A stretch of 64,000 nucleotides of DNA from Chitinophagaceae bacterium (GTDB lineage: Bacteria; Bacteroidota; Bacteroidia; Chitinophagales; Chitinophagaceae). Shown piece after piece: positions 24,022 through 34,630 of the stretch. The notes beneath the pieces were generated by a model. The model worked only from the letters and a program-made list of their open reading frames with translations, was not told where the DNA came from and ran no database searches. How positions within the stretch are numbered: position 1 is the first letter of the stretch; every line of letters starts with the position of its first letter. Location: the NCBI GenBank assembly GCA_947447465.1, contig CANFKE010000010.1, forward strand, positions 31,093 through 95,092, in the 5' to 3' direction. Both the position numbers and the translations under genes were made by a program.

Positions 24022-27000
24022 TTATCTCAGTAATGTCAGATTCCCCTGGTGGTGTTCTTTCTGCCCATCTTTGAAAGTGGCATCTATAGAATATACGAAT
24101 ACGCCCTCTGGCTGAGGCTCATTGTTGTACTTACCATCCCATCCACGACCATCAACACTTGTTGTTTCGAATATCAGATTTCCCCATCGGTTGTAAATGG
24201 CCATCCTGAATTGCGTCAATCCTCTTGATAGCCATTCGCGTGGCAGGAAGTAATCATTGATACCATCACCATTAGGCGTGAATACATTCGGAATATTCAG
24301 GTAACAGTCATTGGCAACGACCACTTCATCCGATGATTCACAACCTCCAATGTTCACTGTAGCAGTGTAATTGCCGGGCTCAGCTATAGATATTTGTGGT
24401 GTGGTCTCGCCCGTATTCCATACCCAACGGGCATTAGGATTTGTGCCATTGCGGTAGTCATAAAGTACTACCGGTGCTGATGCTCCTATACAGATAGATG
24501 TATCCGGTCCAAGGTCTATCAGCGGGTAAGGTATCACATTGATTTTGATACTTGCGCTAGTGTCTGGGCAGGCTCTGTACAGTGCTTTGATAGTAACGGT
24601 GAATGTTCCCGCATTCTCATAAGAGTGTGTAACTGGGTTCACATCTCTGATACTATCCGTATTACTGAATGTCCACAATACACCTGTATTGCCCTGTGCA
24701 TCATACTGTCCTACAAATGTAATTGCGCCACCTTTACACAACACACTATCACTCGATGCCAATCCAACACCACTTATAGGATCGACCTGCAATACTTTGG
24801 TAGCCGTATCGAAACATGGTACGAAATTGGAAACCGCAAGGACAACATTGTAAGTACCCGGTGTGTTGTAGGTATGTACATTGTTCATAGCAGGTGAGGT
24901 GGTCCCGTCTCCGAATACCCAATTATAGGTCAGTAATGTACCTGCTGATGTGTTGGTGAACGTTACAGGTTTGCCAATACACAAGAAGCTGTCAGGGCTG
25001 GCAGTAAAGCCTGCATTGACCAGATTGTCCAAATTAATAGTATGTGTAACGCTGTCAAAACACCTTGTATTGGTGATCACCAGTTTTACGTCATATACCC
25101 CCGGTGCAGTGTACACATGCGTAGGGTTGGTAGCAGTGCTGGTGGTGCCATCTCCCCAATACCAGGTATAGGTAAGATCTGATGCCGGCCACGAAGTGTT
25201 GGTACATACTATGGTATCACCCGCACAATTTTTGGTCAAAACATAGGTGTATCCCGGTATGATAGGTGGTGCATCAAGTGTATCAGGTCCAAAAGTGTTA
25301 GATACGCAAGCCGCAGTAGTGTAAGCGATGATGTTGGAGTAGATACCTTCACACAGATTAGGTATGACTATAGTACTGTCTGATCCTACATTTACACTGA
25401 TGATCGGTTGCGGAACGCCATTCAATGAATATTTAATGGTATCCGTTTGCGATGGGTGCAATCCATAAAGTGTTATCGTTCCGTCGCAGAAACCACATTT
25501 GGTCGGGTTGGTATATTTGACATTACGTAAAGTAAACGGAGGGTTTACCAAAGTAAATGGCCCTACAGCAGTGGTAGCGCAGGTGCTGAAAACTGCTATT
25601 ATATTGCTATAAACTCCCTGATCCAAACCTGTCAGCACTACCTTGCCTGTTGCAGATACTACCAATACAATAGGTGGTTGCGGAACGCCGTTGAGTGAAT
25701 ACTTAATAGTATCCGCATCTCCGGGGTATAAATTACTGATGGTTATTGTTCCGTCGTGTGCGGCACAATAGGTAGGGGAGGTAAATGTAGCCGTTGGTAC
25801 CAATAGCGGCGGATTGGTCAATGTTATCGGGCCTAGCGGGCTGGTCACACAATTGGCATACGTAGCAGTGATATTGGTATATACGCCTGCTCCCAGTCCG
25901 GTAATCGTTACAGTTCCGGTTGCGGATACAACGAACGTTTGGAAAGGCTGTAAAATACCATTCTTATAAAATTTGATGGTATCCAGATCTCCCGGGTGCA
26001 GGTTGCTGATCGTTATTGACCCATCAAAATGGCCACAGTAACTAGGATTGGTAAATGTAGCCGATGTCGCTAGAATTGGCGGATTGACCAATGTATATGG
26101 TCCGATAGGGGAGGTAGCACATGGTCCGTATGTCGTAGTAATATTGGTATATACACCTGCTCCAAGTCCGGTCAAAGTAACAGATCCTGCGGCAGAGACT
26201 GTGATCACAATGTATGGCTGCAATACACCGTTGAAATAATATCTGATGGTATCCGCATCGCCCGGGTGAAGTCCGCTAATATTGATACTACCGTCGTTGT
26301 GACCACAATAGCTGGGGTTTACTATGGTAGCAGTGGGCACCGGAATTGGCGGATTGACTAATGTTACAGGGCCAATAGCTGGGGTGACACAAGGACCAAA
26401 GGTGGCAGTGATATTAGTGTAAACTCCCGCTCCCAGATTAGGTATCACTATACTGCCTGAAGCATTTACTGTTACAATAAGAACCGGTTGCAATACACCG
26501 TTCAGATAATACCTGATAGTATCCGCATCTCCCGCGTGAAGATTGCTTACTGTAATACTACCATCGTAATGGCCACAATAGCTTGGATTGGTAAATGTGA
26601 ACGTAGGTGTAGGTATAGGTGGTGTTACCAACGTAACAGGACCAACCGGGCTTGAAGCACAGATACCATAGGTAGCTGTTATATTACTGTAAGTGCCGGC
26701 ATACAGGTTGACGATCGAAACATTGCTATCTGCCGGAACCGTGAATACCTGTGATGGCTGAGGCACACCGTTAAAGCTGAATTTGATCGTGTCAATATAT
26801 CCGGGATGCAGATGATGGATCGTAATTGAACCATCATTATGACCACAATAGGTAGGGTTAGTGAATGTAACTGAAATAGGAGGTACGGCAGGATTGACCA
26901 GCGTAAATGGTCCTATTGCAGGAGATACACAATTACCATATGAGATAGTGATGTTGCTGTAAACACCGGCAAGTAAACCTGTTAATGTTACTGTTCCAGC

Positions 27001-28683
27001 AGCTGTAGCGGTTCTTGTAATTGCAGGTTGAAGTACACCATTAAGGGTATAACTGATACCAATAGTTGCACTGGCCGTAATGCCCGATAAAGTGATCGTT
27101 CCATCAGACAATCCGCAATAAGTAGGGTTGGTGAAAGTTCCGGTTATTGAAGGAGCAGGCGGTGCGTCTATATTTAATATTATAGAACTCATACAGCCAT
27201 TGGCGCCTGCGTTCTTGACTGTAATAGTATAAGTATTGGGCGCCAGGCTATCAGTAAGTCCACCGAACAATCCCGGGAATGTCTGGAATGTATCAGCAGG
27301 TGGCCTTGAAACATATACGGTCCATGGAGAACCTAATCCACTTGGAGTGATAGATACAAAAGCTTTTCTGAGGCAGGTTGCCGGAGATATTATTGTTGCA
27401 CTGACACTCGGAGCAGGTAATATTGTAATGGTATATGCCAATGTTTGTGTACTCGATAACGGGCAATTGTTATCCGAATAGGTCACATAAAAGATATAAG
27501 ATCCCGGAGCAATTGCAGTTGAAGTCCATGATATTGTGACTTGTGGTGCAGGTGTACCATTACCGATCACATTGTAGATCATACCCGAGGGTAGTCCCGA
27601 AGCTGTAACAGTAATATTGTTCAGTGGATTAGCTTCGGTAGGAAAGATATCAAGAGAGAATGGACCTGTATTCTGACAAACATGGAAGTGTGTAGAATCA
27701 TCTATTACACCATTAGTAGCATTGGTAAAGGCTCCCGTCGGCCCTGTATTAGTGCAGGTAAGTACTAAAAAGGTCATTTCTCTCTGGCTCGATCCTACAA
27801 ATACACCGTTTCGGTATTCTCTCACATTATAGACTACCAAAGAACGCTGAAGTGCATTGGGGAAAAAGGAGATCTGGCCGGTATGAGAATCAAATGAAAA
27901 GGAACTGGCTGCCAGTGGCGCTGTGGCAGTATAAGGAGCAATATAGGTTGGTGCTCCGGTACTGGCACATTGTGCAGGGTTAGAACCCGGGCCGGTTGGT
28001 GGTGGTCCACCTTTTCCCGGCACTAATGCAAATGACAAACTATCGCCATCACTATCAACAGCACCGGGATTATAGTTGTCACTATTATTCAGACAAAAGA
28101 AAGGTGTAGGTACTACAGTAAGTAATGGACTGGAGTTGTGAGTAACTGTATTATTGAGTGTATCTACCAATTCAATGACCGTACCTGAATTGATATTAGT
28201 GATGGCACTTGCACGACCTGCAGCGGCAATACTTCCACCACCCATATATCCATAATATACAAACCGCCATACACTTGATGTGTGTGGTACTGTGTAAGTA
28301 CCTGTATAGGTGAATTTTTTAATTCCCGGTATGGTAAATGATGTATTGGTACACTGGGTATTATTGATATCGGCCAGACAAACCGGAGTAATCTCCACTC
28401 CGGCAGTTGGTGGCTGAATGGTCAGGTTGATTGATGATACTGACGTATTCCCATCAAATATGCAAACTTTAGGTGATGCTATCGGAAGGCTGGAAAATGG
28501 GGAAGATGAGGCTGGACCGCAATCGCCATATGCTACCAATGTTATTTTGTAGGTGTTACCGCTTACCCATGTATAGGAAAAGTCCATTCCTACAAGGTGA
28601 GATGCGAAAACATTGCTGCTGATACATATCAATATCAATGCAAAAAACACATACCGTAAATAGCAAAATAGCTTGCGATGCAT
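24022..28683 (-). CDS. Giant T9SS type B cargo protein with seven 90-residue repeats and PKD domains
   Basis: 1553 residues, exported. The signal peptide ends SSNVFA and the mature protein begins SHLVGMDFSYTWV, a Bacteroidota N-terminal domain shared with the second cargo at 58908. Residues ~507-1137 hold seven repeats of ~90 residues with consensus FTNPsYCGhxDGSITI..LhPGDaDTIkY.lNGVlQP...GvYtNItatYg.C. Three PKD domains (~1137-1375, for example WYWGDGTTST) and an Ig-like unit follow. The end YLNIPNVFTPNGDGINDYF...NRWGNLIFE is a type B (TIGR04131-like) sorting domain, so the protein should leave through the type IX system and attach to the cell surface or be released. Monocistronic; probably an adhesin, by inference. 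Confidence 0.95.
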   Translation of the reverse strand: MHRKLFCYLRYVFFALILICISSNVFASHLVGMDFSYTWVSGNTYKITLVAYGDCGPASSSPFSSLPIASPKVCIFDGNTSVSSINLTIQPPTAGVEITPVCLADINNTQCTNTSFTIPGIKKFTYTGTYTVPHTSSVWRFVYYGYMGGGSIAAAGRASAITNINSGTVIELVDTLNNTVTHNSSPLLTVVPTPFFCLNNSDNYNPGAVDSDGDSLSFALVPGKGGPPPTGPGSNPAQCASTGAPTYIAPYTATAPLAASSFSFDSHTGQISFFPNALQRSLVVYNVREYRNGVFVGSSQREMTFLVLTCTNTGPTGAFTNATNGVIDDSTHFHVCQNTGPFSLDIFPTEANPLNNITVTASGLPSGMIYNVIGNGTPAPQVTISWTSTAIAPGSYIFYVTYSDNNCPLSSTQTLAYTITILPAPSVSATIISPATCLRKAFVSITPSGLGSPWTVYVSRPPADTFQTFPGLFGGLTDSLAPNTYTITVKNAGANGCMSSIILNIDAPPAPSITGTFTNPTYCGLSDGTITLSGITASATIGISYTLNGVLQPAITRTATAAGTVTLTGLLAGVYSNITISYGNCVSPAIGPFTLVNPAVPPISVTFTNPTYCGHNDGSITIHHLHPGYIDTIKFSFNGVPQPSQVFTVPADSNVSIVNLYAGTYSNITATYGICASSPVGPVTLVTPPIPTPTFTFTNPSYCGHYDGSITVSNLHAGDADTIRYYLNGVLQPVLIVTVNASGSIVIPNLGAGVYTNITATFGPCVTPAIGPVTLVNPPIPVPTATIVNPSYCGHNDGSINISGLHPGDADTIRYYFNGVLQPYIVITVSAAGSVTLTGLGAGVYTNITTTYGPCATSPIGPYTLVNPPILATSATFTNPSYCGHFDGSITISNLHPGDLDTIKFYKNGILQPFQTFVVSATGTVTITGLGAGVYTNITATYANCVTSPLGPITLTNPPLLVPTATFTSPTYCAAHDGTITISNLYPGDADTIKYSLNGVPQPPIVLVVSATGKVVLTGLDQGVYSNIIAVFSTCATTAVGPFTLVNPPFTLRNVKYTNPTKCGFCDGTITLYGLHPSQTDTIKYSLNGVPQPIISVNVGSDSTIVIPNLCEGIYSNIIAYTTAACVSNTFGPDTLDAPPIIPGYTYVLTKNCAGDTIVCTNTSWPASDLTYTWYWGDGTTSTATNPTHVYTAPGVYDVKLVITNTRCFDSVTHTINLDNLVNAGFTASPDSFLCIGKPVTFTNTSAGTLLTYNWVFGDGTTSPAMNNVHTYNTPGTYNVVLAVSNFVPCFDTATKVLQVDPISGVGLASSDSVLCKGGAITFVGQYDAQGNTGVLWTFSNTDSIRDVNPVTHSYENAGTFTVTIKALYRACPDTSASIKINVIPYPLIDLGPDTSICIGASAPVVLYDYRNGTNPNARWVWNTGETTPQISIAEPGNYTATVNIGGCESSDEVVVANDCYLNIPNVFTPNGDGINDYFLPREWLSRGLTQFRMAIYNRWGNLIFETTSVDGRGWDGKYNNEPQPEGVFVYSIDATFKDGQKEHHQGNLTLLR
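25275..27165 (-). repeat. Seven in-frame ~270-bp repeats inside the T9SS cargo gene
   Basis: The CG..DG core recurs about every 270 bp, near 27114, 26840, 26571, 26302, 26031, 25760 and 25491. Copies 3-5 are most alike; copies 1 and 7 are most diverged. Confidence 0.9.
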
Positions 28684-28814
28684 AGAGGAGTGTTATAACA
28701 GGGTAGTCAATGTTCTACTTTTACTATAATCAGAATGTAAATATATATTAACTACATGAATAAAGCCGTGGTTGAACGTCATTTAGTGGTAAAATATCTT
28801 TATTATTTGACCAT

Positions 28815-29321
28815 TTATGCTAAAATGAACTCATTTATATGCTCAAATGCATAATCGAGCATCTTTTTTTCAGTTGCCAGGTTCAGATCCGCATAGCGCT
28901 GGTCTATGATCTCAAATTCTTTAAATTCTTCATACAAGCGTGCAAATTCTTCAACGGTAGTTGTTCTGCCCAGCTGTTCCATATTGAGTACATATACTTT
29001 TAATACATCATCTAGTACGATGGCCATTTCAAAAGCGCCGACCATATTCAGTTGTTCTATGAGTGAAGGTAAAAGCCCTACATATCCGTTTTGTATCAAC
29101 TGTATGAAGCCTCCTTGACCCACTTGTGTACGCAAATAATCATAACCGAGCAGCAATTGTTGGCCACGTGAAAGGTCGTCCATAAAATCGAAAGTCTGAC
29201 GTTTATAGAGTTCTTCATGCAGTGGTTCTACCAGCATTTCATATACTTCATCATACATCGCATTTTTATATGCGACATTTATTTTGTCCTTATCTACAGC
29301 AGGTAGAAAATTGCTAACCAT
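28815..29321 (-). CDS. DMP19 family protein
   Basis: A 168-residue all-helical cytoplasmic protein. YDYLRTQVGQGGFIQLIQNGYVGLLPSLIEQLNMVGA matches the DMP19 (DUF4375) core, in which 'GGFxQ..xNGYG' is conserved. The founding member was proposed as a DNA mimic that sequesters a repressor; that role cannot be assumed here. The sequence is acidic overall, consistent with the family. It is divergent from the YeiH-type transporter gene, whose -7 element overlaps the intergenic space. Confidence 0.85.
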   Translation of the reverse strand: MVSNFLPAVDKDKINVAYKNAMYDEVYEMLVEPLHEELYKRQTFDFMDDLSRGQQLLLGYDYLRTQVGQGGFIQLIQNGYVGLLPSLIEQLNMVGAFEMAIVLDDVLKVYVLNMEQLGRTTTVEEFARLYEEFKEFEIIDQRYADLNLATEKKMLDYAFEHINEFILA

Positions 29322-29326
29322 AATAT

Positions 29327-29334
29327 TATCTTTG
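29327..29334 (+). promoter_or_regulatory. -7 promoter element TATCTTTG for the YeiH-type gene
   Basis: Exact TAnnTTTG match ending 5 bp before ATG 29340, which implies an almost leaderless mRNA. Confidence 0.55.
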
Positions 29335-29339
29335 CGCCG

Positions 29340-30386
29340 ATGAAAAATACATTAATTGCAATACCTGACCAATACAGAAAGGTAATTTTTATCATTTTAT
29401 TGGCATTATGTGTTGTACTGCCATTGGATGCAGTACCAGGAATGCCGGTATATGTTAGTGCGCCTATTGCTCTTTTGTTGGGTCTGATGGTGGCTATTAT
29501 TATTGGTCATCCTTACATCAAGCAGAATAAAAAGGCAACTACCACCTTATTACAGATATCTGTTGTATTGCTTGGTTTTCATCTTGATCTGGAACATGCC
29601 ATGAAAGCCGGCAGCAAAGGTTTTGTATTTACTATCTCTACTATCATCCTTACTTTGATAGTCGGGTATTTTTTGGGTAAATGGTTGAAGATCGATAAAA
29701 AGACATCATTCCTTATATCAAACGGTACAGCCATTTGTGGTGGTAGTGCTATTGCTGCAGTAGCTCCCATTGTAGAAGCTAACGATCAGGAGATCAGCGT
29801 TTCACTGGGTACAGTATTTATTCTCAACTCTATCGCTTTATTGATATTTCCTTCTATCGGCCATTATCTCAATATGTCGGCCGAGCAGTTTGGAACCTGG
29901 TGTGCTATTGCCATTCACGATACCAGCTCTGTAGTAGGTGCTGCAAGCAATTATAAAGATACATTGGGCAATGAGGCGCTGACCATAGCCACCACCATAA
30001 AGCTGGAGCGTGCATTGTGGATCATTCCTATTGCACTCATCACAGCCTATTTTCAGAAGAATACAGGTAAAAAGCTAAAGCTGCCTTACTTTATTTTTTA
30101 CTTTATCATAGCTATCGTAGTATCTACCTATTTACCTGTTTATGTTCCCGCGCTGAACACCAAGATAGACCTTCACGGACCATTTGCAGCTCATTCTGAG
30201 ACCTTCTTCAATTATCTCTATCTGATAGGTAAGAAAGGATTGGTTGTGACCCTGTTCCTTATCGGTTCTGGTTTGTCGCTCACTACTATTCGTCAGGTAG
30301 GGTTCAAACCTATCCTCCAGGGCGTATTGTTATGGATATTAATAGGCAGTGTATCTCTATTTGTTATCACGCATACACTTAGCTGA
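29340..30386 (+). CDS. YeiH family (UPF0324) putative sulfate/anion exporter
   Basis: 348-residue polytopic inner-membrane protein with about ten helices. Conserved family segments are LLQISVVLLGFHLDLEHAMKAG, SNGTAICGGSAIAAVAPI (a glycine-rich re-entrant loop with Cys) and AIHDTSSVVGAASNY. The length matches YeiH/UPF0324. The family is annotated as putative sulfate exporters and is often near LysR regulators; none is present here. Substrate unproven. The next gene (DUF2252) is convergent, 20 bp from its stop. Confidence 0.9.
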   Translation: MKNTLIAIPDQYRKVIFIILLALCVVLPLDAVPGMPVYVSAPIALLLGLMVAIIIGHPYIKQNKKATTTLLQISVVLLGFHLDLEHAMKAGSKGFVFTISTIILTLIVGYFLGKWLKIDKKTSFLISNGTAICGGSAIAAVAPIVEANDQEISVSLGTVFILNSIALLIFPSIGHYLNMSAEQFGTWCAIAIHDTSSVVGAASNYKDTLGNEALTIATTIKLERALWIIPIALITAYFQKNTGKKLKLPYFIFYFIIAIVVSTYLPVYVPALNTKIDLHGPFAAHSETFFNYLYLIGKKGLVVTLFLIGSGLSLTTIRQVGFKPILQGVLLWILIGSVSLFVITHTLS

Positions 30387-30406
30387 TACCAGAACTTCTG
30401 TTTCAA

Positions 30407-31603
30407 TTATTTACCCGGGTGTCGCTCGCTCTGTTTCTCGCAAAACATCTTGTAATATTTCTGGTTCTTTATGGCCATCATGCCGCTCAGGTCGAGTATG
30501 TCTCGTTGCCATTGCTGTTTGTCTGCAAACTTTACCAGATCGTCGGTAGAAGATGCAGTGTAATTACCGCTGCTTCTTAAATGGGCATAGGCAATAAGTG
30601 TGGCCATTTCTTTGGCTACTTCTATCAGTCTGTTGAAATCCTGATCAAAATAATCCAGAGACATCCTATCCGATGATGGCTGTAATTCTTTTACAACATA
30701 CCACTTGTCGGCCATTTTATGCGGAACAATAAATGCCGGTGGAGCGAATTGCATTAGTCCGCCAACCGTTATGATCCGTTCCGCCTCGTTTTTAAACTTT
30801 GGTTGTTTTATCGTTGTTGTGTCAAAGTAGCAAGATCGTCTTGTTTCTTTAACATCTATCAGATATTGTTTGCCTTTTGTTTTGGAGAAGAACAACATAC
30901 AGTATCTGTTTTGCCCCAAACTGCCGGTGCCTGCTATGCGTATGGCTGCATCTTCAAACACCATGTGGCTATACTTCTGGTTCTTGGTCAGCAGGGGAGT
31001 GATACTGTCGAACAATGCTATTTTCCTGTCTTTATCCATTGGCAGATAGCGCTTGCCATCAGTCTTTAATTTCAGCACTCCTTTTTCTTTGACCGTTCTT
31101 TTAGCAATAAACGCATCTCTGTTCAGGCTGCTCATTTGCCCGAAGTACTTTTTGAATTCGCCATAAGCTACTTCCGATTCCAGCATCATTGCCTTCCTTC
31201 TAGAGATGGCTGCTGTGTATCGATCCAGAATGTCGTGTATGGCTTTATGCACTTTTACATGTGCAACATTCATTTGCGTGGCGGCCACTATAATGCTGGT
31301 AATGAATCGGGTGAGCTCTGTTTCAGGGCTGCCCAGATATGCTTCATCAAAGTCATTGATGTCGAAATATACCTGCCGGTTGTCTCCCTTATAAGAACCG
31401 AAATTCTCGAAGTGCGCATCACCGCAAGTCCATGTTCTTATCTTTTGTTTGGGCTTGTAGAGTTTTGAAAGATCCTCAGCAAACAAATGGCAGGTACCTC
31501 TGTAAAAACGAAAAGGGCTTTCCTGCAATGCCTTCCATTTTATCTGGTGCAACTGCTCGGGAATCCCCATGTTATATCTGTCTAACCGTTTGATCAGAGA
31601 CAT
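30407..31603 (-). CDS. DUF2252 family protein (kinase-fold-like)
   Basis: 398 residues, cytoplasmic. Landmarks are SPFRFYRGTCHLFAEDL, TWTCGDAHFENFGSYKG, VYFDINDFDEAYLGSPETELTRF, RIAGTGSLGQNRYCMLF and AYAHLRSSGNYTASS, all typical of DUF2252. GDAHFENFG and FDINDFDEA resemble the catalytic and metal-binding loops of aminoglycoside-phosphotransferase/HipA-like kinases, so an ATP-dependent small-molecule kinase is plausible but unproven. Single gene on its strand, convergent with the YeiH-type gene. Confidence 0.88.
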   Translation of the reverse strand: MSLIKRLDRYNMGIPEQLHQIKWKALQESPFRFYRGTCHLFAEDLSKLYKPKQKIRTWTCGDAHFENFGSYKGDNRQVYFDINDFDEAYLGSPETELTRFITSIIVAATQMNVAHVKVHKAIHDILDRYTAAISRRKAMMLESEVAYGEFKKYFGQMSSLNRDAFIAKRTVKEKGVLKLKTDGKRYLPMDKDRKIALFDSITPLLTKNQKYSHMVFEDAAIRIAGTGSLGQNRYCMLFFSKTKGKQYLIDVKETRRSCYFDTTTIKQPKFKNEAERIITVGGLMQFAPPAFIVPHKMADKWYVVKELQPSSDRMSLDYFDQDFNRLIEVAKEMATLIAYAHLRSSGNYTASSTDDLVKFADKQQWQRDILDLSGMMAIKNQKYYKMFCEKQSERHPGK

Positions 31604-31781
31604 GTTTACGATCTTGTTTTAGCTTATAGTGGTCTGGTATCTGACAATCAGTAGATTAGATACGAATACCGAGAATCAGGCTATGAAGATACTCACTTTT
31701 ACGACCTCCTCATATTAGTAGTGTTATTTTTCGATTAAATAAGGTGATCATACTTGTTATACTCAGTACATAGCTATTGTT
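31604..31781. other. Spacer without recognisable features
   Basis: AT-rich DNA between the DUF2252 start and the end of the pseudogene. It probably holds the DUF2252 promoter, but no TAnnTTTG was located with confidence. Confidence 0.4.
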
Positions 31782-32440
31782 TTAACATCGGTAACGACCA
31801 TGGTAATGGTATTGATGCTTACTGTTAGTGATCCATATCAAAGACATCATAGGGCCATTAAAATCAGCGGCATTATTGCCGAATGCAGGTCCGTCATTAC
31901 TGAACAGAACATCATTGAACAGGAAATTATAAGATGCGGTCAGTGCAAAGTTCCTTTTATTATTGAAGCTGATTGCCGGTCTTACAAATCACATATCATT
32001 CGCTAATAATTCATGGAATTTACCGCAATGACAATCTGAGGTCGTATCCTTTGATCCGAATTCCAGCAGTTCTTCTCCAAACAGTACATGCGCCGTGAAA
32101 TCTATGTTATCACCCGAAAATAAACGAACACCAACATTCAGTCCCAGTGCATACTGTCTATATCCATATTTTACACCCGTCAGCGTATAACCGTAATTAT
32201 CAGCACTACTGCCGGAAAAAACGCTGGCATTGGCACCTGCCAGTAATATTCCTCTATATACATTTCCGGATATCAGCAATTCGCCTCCTCCTAAAACAGA
32301 CTTGCGGTTGCTATACTACCTAACCCGAAATAGTAATAACCACCCTCATCGTTGCCGTATGAACGGTAATTATTACCCTCAAATGCACCAGCTTGAAATG
32401 CCTTTAAAATCAGCGCTAGAGTAAATAACTTCCTGAGCAT
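31782..32440 (-). pseudogene. Decayed small outer-membrane-barrel-like protein (one frameshift, one stop)
   Basis: From ATG 32440 the minus strand reads MLRKLFTLALILKAF, a signal-like start, then GNDEGGYYYFGLG, and stops at TAG. One reading frame over, NRKSVLGGGELLISGNVYRG continues (the ORF-track fragment 31989-32279) to HELLANDM and a TGA. The same frame then resumes RPAISFNNKRNFALTASYNF and ends in HGRYRC at 31782. The three pieces join into one ~218-residue protein with alternating aromatic/polar strands typical of small Bacteroidota beta-barrels. A 1-nt deletion (or 2-nt insertion) near 32300 and a nonsense codon at 31989 break it. The family was not recognised. Confidence 0.7.
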
Positions 32441-32533
32441 AAGTGTGTGTTATATTACGCTCTTATACAATTGTTGTGCCAAATAATGAGTTATAAAAGC
32501 AATGATCTTTTTAAGATATTGTACATAAAAGCT

Positions 32534-32563
32534 AAAAAAAAGCCGCTCCATAGGGAGCGGCTT
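32534..32563 (-). terminator. Terminator of lepA
   Basis: AAGCCGCTCC pairs with GGAGCGGCTT (loop ATAG). Read leftward it is followed by a T-run (complement of AAAAAAA). Confidence 0.92.
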
Positions 32564-32587
32564 AGCAAATATCAATTTAATAATTTG

Positions 32588-34384
32588 TTACTCATCCAGC
32601 TTCAACACTGCCAGGAATGCTTCCTGAGGTACATCTACGTTACCGAACTGGCGCATACGTTTCTTACCTTCTTTCTGCTTTTCCAATAGTTTGCGTTTAC
32701 GTGATATGTCACCACCATAACACTTAGCGGTAACGTCTTTACGCATAGCCGATATGGTCTCACGCGCTACTATCTTAGCACCTATTGCGGCCTGTATGGC
32801 TATTACGAACTGCTGCTTAGGCAACAGGTCCTTCAGTTTGGTACACAGCTTACGGCCAAAATCATTGGCACGACTGCGGTGTATCAATGCGCTCAGTGCG
32901 TCCAATGGCTCTCCGTTCAAGAGGATATCCATCTTGCAGATATCGCTTTCACGATAGTCGAGCGGGGTATAGTCGAAAGATGCATAACCACGGGTGCATG
33001 ACTTCAATCTGTCATAGAAATCGAACACGATCTCGGTCAGTGGCAGGTCAAATATCAATTCTACGCGGGTAGGGGTGAGGTAATTCTGGTTAATAAGGAT
33101 ACCACGCTTACCCAGACAAAGACTCATGATATTACCTATATAATCAGGCAATGTAATGATCTGTGCACGGATAAATGGTTCTTCAATACGTTCTATGCTG
33201 CTTGGGTCAGGCATTTCGGTAGGGTTATTCACCACTATTCGTTTCTGCTTGTCCTTCGTTTTGTAGGCATAAAAGCTAACGTTGGGAACGGTAGTAATTA
33301 CTGTCTGGTTAAACTCACGCTCCAGTCGCTCCTGTATGATCTCCATGTGGAGCATACCCAGGAAGCCGCAACGGAATCCGAAACCAAGTGCCTGAGATGT
33401 CTCTGGCTCATAAGTAAGCGAGGCATCATTGAGCTGCAGCTTTTCCATACAGTCACGCAGGTCCTCAAAGTCATCGGTCTCTACAGGGAAGATACCTGCG
33501 AATACCATTGGCTTTACTTCCTGGAAACCACGCACCGCATCGGTAGTAGGGTTGGCTATGGTAGTAATGGTATCACCCACTTTTACCTCGCGGGCATTCT
33601 TGATGCCGGTAATGATGTACCCCACATTTCCTACAGATACCTCTTGCTTTGGTGTCAGCGCCAGTTTCATTACGCCTATTTCATCAGCGGCATATTCTGC
33701 ATCTGTATGGATGAAGCGGATCTTATCATTTTTGCGGATAGTACCATTGAATACCCTGAAGTAGGCAATGATACCACGGAATGAATTGAAAACACTATCA
33801 AATATTACCGCTTGCAGGGGAGCGTTAGGGTCTCCCTTTGGTGCCGGCACTCTGGCTATCACCGCGGCAAGTATCTCTTCGATACCTATGCCCGATTTTC
33901 CGCTTGCCAGCAATATATCTTCAGGCTTGCAACCTATCAGTTCTACGATCTGGTCGGTAACCTCAGGGATCATAGCACCATCCATGTCTATCTTATTGAT
34001 CACCGGAATGATCTCCAGATCATTGTCCAGCGCCAGATAAAGGTTAGATATGGTTTGAGCCTGAATACCCTGTGATGCATCTACCAACAGCAGTGCGCCC
34101 TCACAGGCAGCCAATGCACGAGATACTTCATAAGAAAAGTCAACGTGTCCCGGAGTGTCAATTAAGTTAAGTACATATTTCTGACCATTGAGCTCATAAT
34201 CCATTTGTATGGCATGGCTCTTGATGGTAATACCTTTCTCACGTTCCAGATCCATATCATCAAGCACCTGCGCTTGCATATCTCTCGATGATATCGTTTT
34301 GGTAAATTCTAAAAGGCGATCGGCCAGGGTACTTTTACCATGGTCGATATGGGCTATGATACAGAAATTTCGAATGTTTTGCAT
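32588..34384 (-). CDS. lepA: Elongation factor 4 (ribosome back-translocase)
   Basis: 598-residue translational GTPase that acts on stalled or mis-translocated ribosomes. G1 is [17 protein letters not shown]3 [16 protein letters not shown] and G4 NKID. The EF-G-like domains III and V follow, and the LepA-specific C-terminal domain includes [23 protein letters not shown]. The length is normal and no residue is missing. Monocistronic, with a -7 element immediately upstream and a strong terminator. Confidence 0.98.
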   Translation of the reverse strand: MQNIRNFCIIAHIDHGKSTLADRLLEFTKTISSRDMQAQVLDDMDLEREKGITIKSHAIQMDYELNGQKYVLNLIDTPGHVDFSYEVSRALAACEGALLLVDASQGIQAQTISNLYLALDNDLEIIPVINKIDMDGAMIPEVTDQIVELIGCKPEDILLASGKSGIGIEEILAAVIARVPAPKGDPNAPLQAVIFDSVFNSFRGIIAYFRVFNGTIRKNDKIRFIHTDAEYAADEIGVMKLALTPKQEVSVGNVGYIITGIKNAREVKVGDTITTIANPTTDAVRGFQEVKPMVFAGIFPVETDDFEDLRDCMEKLQLNDASLTYEPETSQALGFGFRCGFLGMLHMEIIQERLEREFNQTVITTVPNVSFYAYKTKDKQKRIVVNNPTEMPDPSSIERIEEPFIRAQIITLPDYIGNIMSLCLGKRGILINQNYLTPTRVELIFDLPLTEIVFDFYDRLKSCTRGYASFDYTPLDYRESDICKMDILLNGEPLDALSALIHRSRANDFGRKLCTKLKDLLPKQQFVIAIQAAIGAKIVARETISAMRKDVTAKCYGGDISRKRKLLEKQKEGKKRMRQFGNVDVPQEAFLAVLKLDE

Positions 34385-34401
34385 ATGTTTCTTAGAGGGC
34401 G

Positions 34402-34409
34402 CAAAGATA
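34402..34409 (-). promoter_or_regulatory. -7 promoter element TATCTTTG for lepA
   Basis: Exact TAnnTTTG match on the reverse strand, 17 bp upstream of the lepA ATG. Confidence 0.6.
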
Positions 34410-34618
34410 CTATATTAATGCCTTATTACCACATTGGTACATGTCGCCTCACTGTCATTATCTAGACTACTATTATTTGACTTTGTGGTGAGTTTGATGC
34501 GTATAACTCACTTCGTTATCTACATTTTACTATTTTTGAAATCCCCCTGTATTTTCCTGACTACTCAGGTCTATACAGATATAGATAAATTGACTACTCA
34601 AAATTAGATGTACCTACA

Positions 34619-34626
34619 TATATTTG
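34619..34626 (+). promoter_or_regulatory. -7 promoter element TATATTTG for the MarR-type gene
   Basis: Exact TAnnTTTG match 4 bp before ATG 34631. Confidence 0.5.
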
Positions 34627-34630
34627 CGCC

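Noticed and set aside
31989-32279. Stand-alone 96-residue gene from the ORF track
   Set aside because: It is the middle piece of a broken reading frame that extends on both sides.
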